Source of the DNA: Halobaculum magnesiiphilum
Lineage (GTDB): Archaea; Halobacteriota; Halobacteria; Halobacteriales; Haloferacaceae
Assembly: GCF_019823105.1 (NCBI RefSeq)
Contig: NZ_CP081960.1
Location: 423,398 to 487,397, forward strand
Reading direction: 5' to 3'
DNA: 64,000 nucleotides
The translations under genes and the position numbers were made by a program. Positions 60,701 to 64,000 of the stretch are shown one piece after another; position 1 is the stretch's first letter, and the number at the start of each line of letters is the position of its first letter. Under the pieces are notes generated by a model that did no database searches, was not told the DNA's origin, and saw only the letters and a program-made list of their open reading frames with translations.

Positions 60701-61689
60701 CGATCCCGCTGGAGAAACTCGACCGCCCACGCATCGACGTGACCACGCGCGTCTCGGGGCTGTTCCGGGACGCGTTCCCCGCGGCCGCAGGAGTGATCCA
60801 CGACGCCGTCGACGCGGTCGTCGACCTCGACGAGCCGCCCGAGATGAACTACGTGAAGAAGCACGTCGAGGAGGAAACCGCGGAGCTCACCGTAGCCGGG
60901 GTCGACGACTCCGAGTCGGCCGCCCGCCACCGCGTGTTCACGACCAAGCCGGGCGGCTACGGCGCCGGGACGAACAAGGCTGTCGACGAGGGCACCTGGG
61001 AGGACCGCTCGGATCTGGCCGAGGTGTACACCCAGTGGGGCGGCTACGCGCTCGGCAAGCGCGGTTCCGTGAGCGAGGCCCACGACGCGTTCGCCCGACG
61101 GCTCTCGGGCGTCGAGGCGACCGTCAAGATCGAGGACACCGACGAGCAGGACGAGTTCGACTCCTCGGACTGGTACGCCTTCCACGGCGGATTCATCACG
61201 GCCGTGACCGAGCACGCGGGCACCGAGCCCGCCTCCTACGTCGGCGACTCGGCGGACCCCGACGACGTGCGCGTGTACACCAACGAGGAGAAGGTGCGGA
61301 AGACGATGCGTTCGCGTGTCCTGAACCCGCGCTGGCTCGACTCGATGGAGGAGCACGGCTACAAGGGCGCCGGCGACCTCTCGTCCACGGTCGATGTCGT
61401 GCTCGGCTGGGACGCGACCACGGGCGTCGTCAGCGATACCCTCTGGGAGGCCGTCGCCGACGCGTACGCCTTCGACGACGAGCGGCGCGAGTGGATGCAG
61501 GAGGTGAATCCCTGGGCGGTCGACTCGATCGCAGACACGCTCTTGGAGGCGATCGACCGCGATCTCTGGGACGCCGCCGACGAGACGACCGAACGCCTCC
61601 GCGACCTCAAACTCCGCAACGAGGGCGCTATCGAGGAGCGACGGACCGACGACTCGGACGCGCTTGCGGAGTTCGCGGACGACGACTGA
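57730..61689 (+). CDS. cobN: Cobaltochelatase large subunit CobN
   Basis: 1319 residues. Conserved CobN/BchH blocks: [40 protein letters not shown], the [20 protein letters not shown] region, [20 protein letters not shown] (metal-binding His), [20 protein letters not shown], and late [20 protein letters not shown] and [20 protein letters not shown]. ATP-dependent insertion of Co into the corrin ring with ChlID (class I chelatase). ATG 57730 lies in a 34-base divergent spacer containing TTTAGAAA, which may serve both promoters. Confidence 0.95.
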   Translation: [1319 protein letters not shown]

Positions 61690-61747
61690 CGCGTGGGGAC
61701 GTGTCAGAACGTGCGAGGACACACGAACACACACGAGACAAACGACG

Positions 61748-62545
61748 ATGACCGACACAACCGACGCGACACGAACCGACGGCGAGGGATCGAGCGACGA
61801 CGAACCGACCGACCGCGAGGCGTACGCCGACCTCGGGGCGACGACCGAGGCGGCGATGGACATCGCCGAGACGAGCATGGACCGCGTCCACGAACTCGTC
61901 CCGCAGGTGACGCTCGCCGACCGCCTCCGGGCGAAGGCTGTCCACGCGACCGGGGACCCGGAGTTCCAGCACCTCGTACGTTTCACTGGCGCCGATGAAT
62001 ACGAGCCGGTCCGCGCGGGCGCCCGGGCAGTCCTCGACGAGCGACCGATCGTGACCGACATCACGATGGTCAAGGCCGGGATCACCGGTCGCGGTCACGA
62101 CTGCGAAGTCCGCAAGGCGATCGGCAACGGAGCGGAGCTTGCCGCCGAGACGGGAATGACACGGACAGCGGCTGCCGTGCTCGAACTCGATCGCGAGGGT
62201 GTCTACGACGGTGCGGTCGCGGTCGTCGGCAACGCGCCCACCGCGGCGCTGGCGCTGGCCGACTGCATTGAGGACGGCACCCGCCCGGCCGTCGTCGTCG
62301 CGACACCCGTGGGCTTCGTGAAGGCAGCTGACTCCCGCGAGCGACTCCGGGAGGTGTGTGACGAGTACGGCGTCCCTGCGGTGACGAACGTCGGCCGGCG
62401 CGGCGGGAGCGGTCTCGCGGCCGGATTGACGAACGAGCTTGTCCACGTCGCCAGCGACGTTCGCGAAGGGGAGGTCTCACTGGAAACCTCGGAACGGTCC
62501 AGCGGCGAGGGAACGGAGCCGCGAGACGGGGAGGTGGATCTGTGA
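61748..62545 (+). CDS. cbiC: Cobalt-precorrin-8 methylmutase CbiC
   Basis: 265 residues. After a 45-residue acidic N-terminus: FQHLVRFTGADEYEPVRAGA, RAVLDERPIVTDITMVKAGI, VAVVGNAPTAALALADCIED, PAVVVATPVGFVKAADSRER. PEFQHLVRFT and the GFVKAADSRE motif (with substrate-site Lys) are CbiC/CobH signatures. It shifts the C11 methyl to C12 to make cobyrinate. Starts 58 bases after cobN and overlaps cbiE (GTGA). Confidence 0.94.
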   Translation: MTDTTDATRTDGEGSSDDEPTDREAYADLGATTEAAMDIAETSMDRVHELVPQVTLADRLRAKAVHATGDPEFQHLVRFTGADEYEPVRAGARAVLDERPIVTDITMVKAGITGRGHDCEVRKAIGNGAELAAETGMTRTAAAVLELDREGVYDGAVAVVGNAPTAALALADCIEDGTRPAVVVATPVGFVKAADSRERLREVCDEYGVPAVTNVGRRGGSGLAAGLTNELVHVASDVREGEVSLETSERSSGEGTEPRDGEVDL

Positions 62546-63309
62546 ACGCATCCGACGAGGACCTGACACTTCCTGACCGCCCAGGCGTCGCAGCGAGCGC
62601 GAGTCCGGAGGCTGGCGCCGGTGACGACGCGACTCGATCGGTTCACGCCGTCGGGATCGGTCCAGGGAACCCCGACTTCCTGACACGACGCGCGGGGGAC
62701 CTCCTGGCCGAGGCCGACGTGGTGGTCGGGTTCGGGACGGTCGTCGACTACGTCGCCGACGAGACCGACGCTGAACTGCTCACCTGCGGCTATCGTGACG
62801 AACGGGAGGCGCTGGCCCGATTCGGTCGCCGCGTTGCCGACGGCGAGGTCGGTGTCGCCGTCCTGATGGGTGATCCGAACCACTCGGGCTACCAGTTCCT
62901 CGGAAAGGTGGAAGCCGCCGTCGATGGTCCTGTTCGCGTCATTCCGGGAATCTCCTCGGTCCAGATCGCCGCGAGTCGCGCACGCACGCCGCTCGAAGAC
63001 TCGACGTTCGTGACGCTGCACGTTCGCGGGGATGTAACCGCGAGCCTCGACCGCCTGGCCCGCGATGTCGGCGACAGACACCTGATCGTCATCCCCCGCC
63101 CCTACGACTGGATGCCGGAGGATGTTGCGGCCCGACTCGTCGATGCAGGCGGCGATCCGGAACTCGACGCGCTCGTCCTCGAACGGCTGACCCATTCGGA
63201 CGAGTCGATCATTCGGACCGAACTGGGGACGCTGGCGGTCGATGCGGGCGGCGACGGCCCTGATGACAGCGATTTCTCCGACTTATCGGTCTTGGTCGTA
63301 CGCAACTGA
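62542..63309 (+). CDS. cbiE: Cobalt-precorrin-7 C5-methyltransferase CbiE
   Basis: 255 residues, GTG start. After a short disordered leader: VHAVGIGPGNPDFLTRRAGD, LLAEADVVVGFGTVVDYVAD, VAVLMGDPNHSGYQFLGKVE, VIPGISSVQIAASRARTPLE, DSTFVTLHVRGDVTASLDRL. The MGDPNHSGY and SSVQIAASRA motifs are CbiE-type. No CbiT domain is fused; CbiT is encoded at 46228. It is the last gene of the cluster; its stop is followed by a gene-free stretch. Confidence 0.92.
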   Translation: MNASDEDLTLPDRPGVAASASPEAGAGDDATRSVHAVGIGPGNPDFLTRRAGDLLAEADVVVGFGTVVDYVADETDAELLTCGYRDEREALARFGRRVADGEVGVAVLMGDPNHSGYQFLGKVEAAVDGPVRVIPGISSVQIAASRARTPLEDSTFVTLHVRGDVTASLDRLARDVGDRHLIVIPRPYDWMPEDVAARLVDAGGDPELDALVLERLTHSDESIIRTELGTLAVDAGGDGPDDSDFSDLSVLVVRN

Positions 63310-64000
63310 CTGCACAAACCGTACAGGTTCATCCATCGGCATGATGTTACGCTAGATGCATCTCGCTCACATCGTGTGTTCCGAATTGGAACGGTTAGAG
63401 CGGGTGATCCTCCGAATTGTTCGGAGAAAGCCTGATACTAGCCTCTGTTCGGTGGTCGTTTGCTCAGCGATATCATATATCGTTATGTGATTTATCACTG
63501 GTCCATGCTGGCTCGTCGGGGCACGACAACCACGTTTTGACACGAGCTGAGTCGGACATCTGTGATACCAACTCATGTCTGAAGCCATGGATCGGCCACT
63601 GCGGTCGTTCCGATGGTATCGCAGACGGCTGTCTTCGCTAGTTCAGCTATCCAATTTCGTCTGAGTCGTCCGGGTCGCAACCTCGCGTAGTTCACAGTCA
63701 GCCCTGTACGGCTGATGTTGTCTCCTCGGACGGACACAGTGGTCAAAATCGGAGTTGTGATCTCGACCACCCTCAGGATCGAATCTGCCGCAGCGATGTT
63801 CTGGGATCTCGTCGTGTCGCTGGTCCTCGCCCGCGAAAACCACGCCTGTCACCGATGTTGGGTACGGGGATCGCGTCCGTTTTGTCTTATCGGTGGCGAT
63901 GCGGGTCCAAGACTTCCGAGCCACGCTTCGGTTATGTTGCTCGCACCTATTTCACAATAGCTGAGGCACCTCAGGTAGATGTCTCACCTATCGTATTGGC
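63310..64000. other. Terminal gene-poor stretch
   Basis: About 690 bases downstream of cbiE with stop codons in all frames at short intervals except a few frames under 95 codons that lack family motifs. CAGCCCTGTACGGCTG at 63699-63714 (on the plus strand) is a short hairpin (CAGCC/GGCTG). It may be decayed transposase sequence, but no transposase motif was recognised. Confidence 0.35.

Overview
The window is haloarchaeal DNA, most like a Haloferax/Halorubrum-type halophile. It is GC-rich with acidic proteins, leaderless-style starts and many GTGA/ATGA gene overlaps. It carries families restricted to halophilic archaea (HalOD1, DUF7344, DUF7342, DUF7504, DUF5786, Bat-type HTH regulators, a CGCGG RiPP-like protein), an Orc1/Cdc6 gene and several IS200/IS605-type elements. 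The orc gene with its own origin boxes, the many insertion elements, the plasmid-type cobalamin cluster and the absence of rRNA, tRNA or ribosomal protein genes suggest a secondary replicon (megaplasmid or second chromosome). That is an inference.

Region by region. 1-3.6 kb is a toxin/antitoxin-like patch: an AbiEii nucleotidyltransferase cut by the window edge, a MarR-like gene with a frameshifted MazF/PemK-like partner, and a DUF7342 regulator with a TumE-like partner. 4.3-15.2 kb is an eroded accessory region. It holds a complete IS605 element (tnpA+tnpB) sitting on an RNase J remnant, decayed fragments of an alpha-amylase, a cupin and a YprB-type nuclease, a frameshifted SRPBCC membrane protein, two copies of a DUF7344-HalOD1 gene pair, and FilR1- and Bat-type regulators.

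15.2-26.9 kb is a compact catabolic/transport cluster: a nitrilase, a 956-residue FAD/Fe-S dehydrogenase, a DUF6282 hydrolase, an amidohydrolase, an MmgE/PrpD protein, a Bat-type regulator, a universal stress protein, and a complete OpuC-type osmolyte ABC transporter. The substrate is not evident.

26.9-36 kb contains an HTH regulator with clear operator palindromes, a solo tnpB element, a TRAM protein, and a replication origin. The origin consists of an orc1/cdc6 gene flanked on both sides by at least eleven copies of a 21-bp box (GAACAGCGGAC, three variable bases, GTGGTGT) in both orientations, with another tnpB element inserted into the right-hand box array. Next come an Hsp20 gene and a glutamine-rich QFGQQ-repeat (prion-like) protein in one operon.

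36-44.6 kb holds small redox and regulatory genes of the kind found around denitrification loci: DUF2249, an NnrS/oxidase-subunit-I-like membrane protein, two cupins, a molybdopterin-domain protein, a CGCGG RiPP-like peptide, an SRPBCC protein, and a third solo tnpB.

44.7-63.3 kb is a nearly complete cobalamin (corrin-ring) operon: cobalt uptake (cbtB, cbtA), ferredoxins, cbiT, cbiL, cbiF, cbiG, two cbiH, an unexplained LAGLIDADG-like protein, cbiX, DUF3209, a beta-propeller protein, divergent chlID, cobN, cbiC and cbiE. cbiD, cbiJ and cbiA are not visible here. The last 0.7 kb has no recognisable gene.
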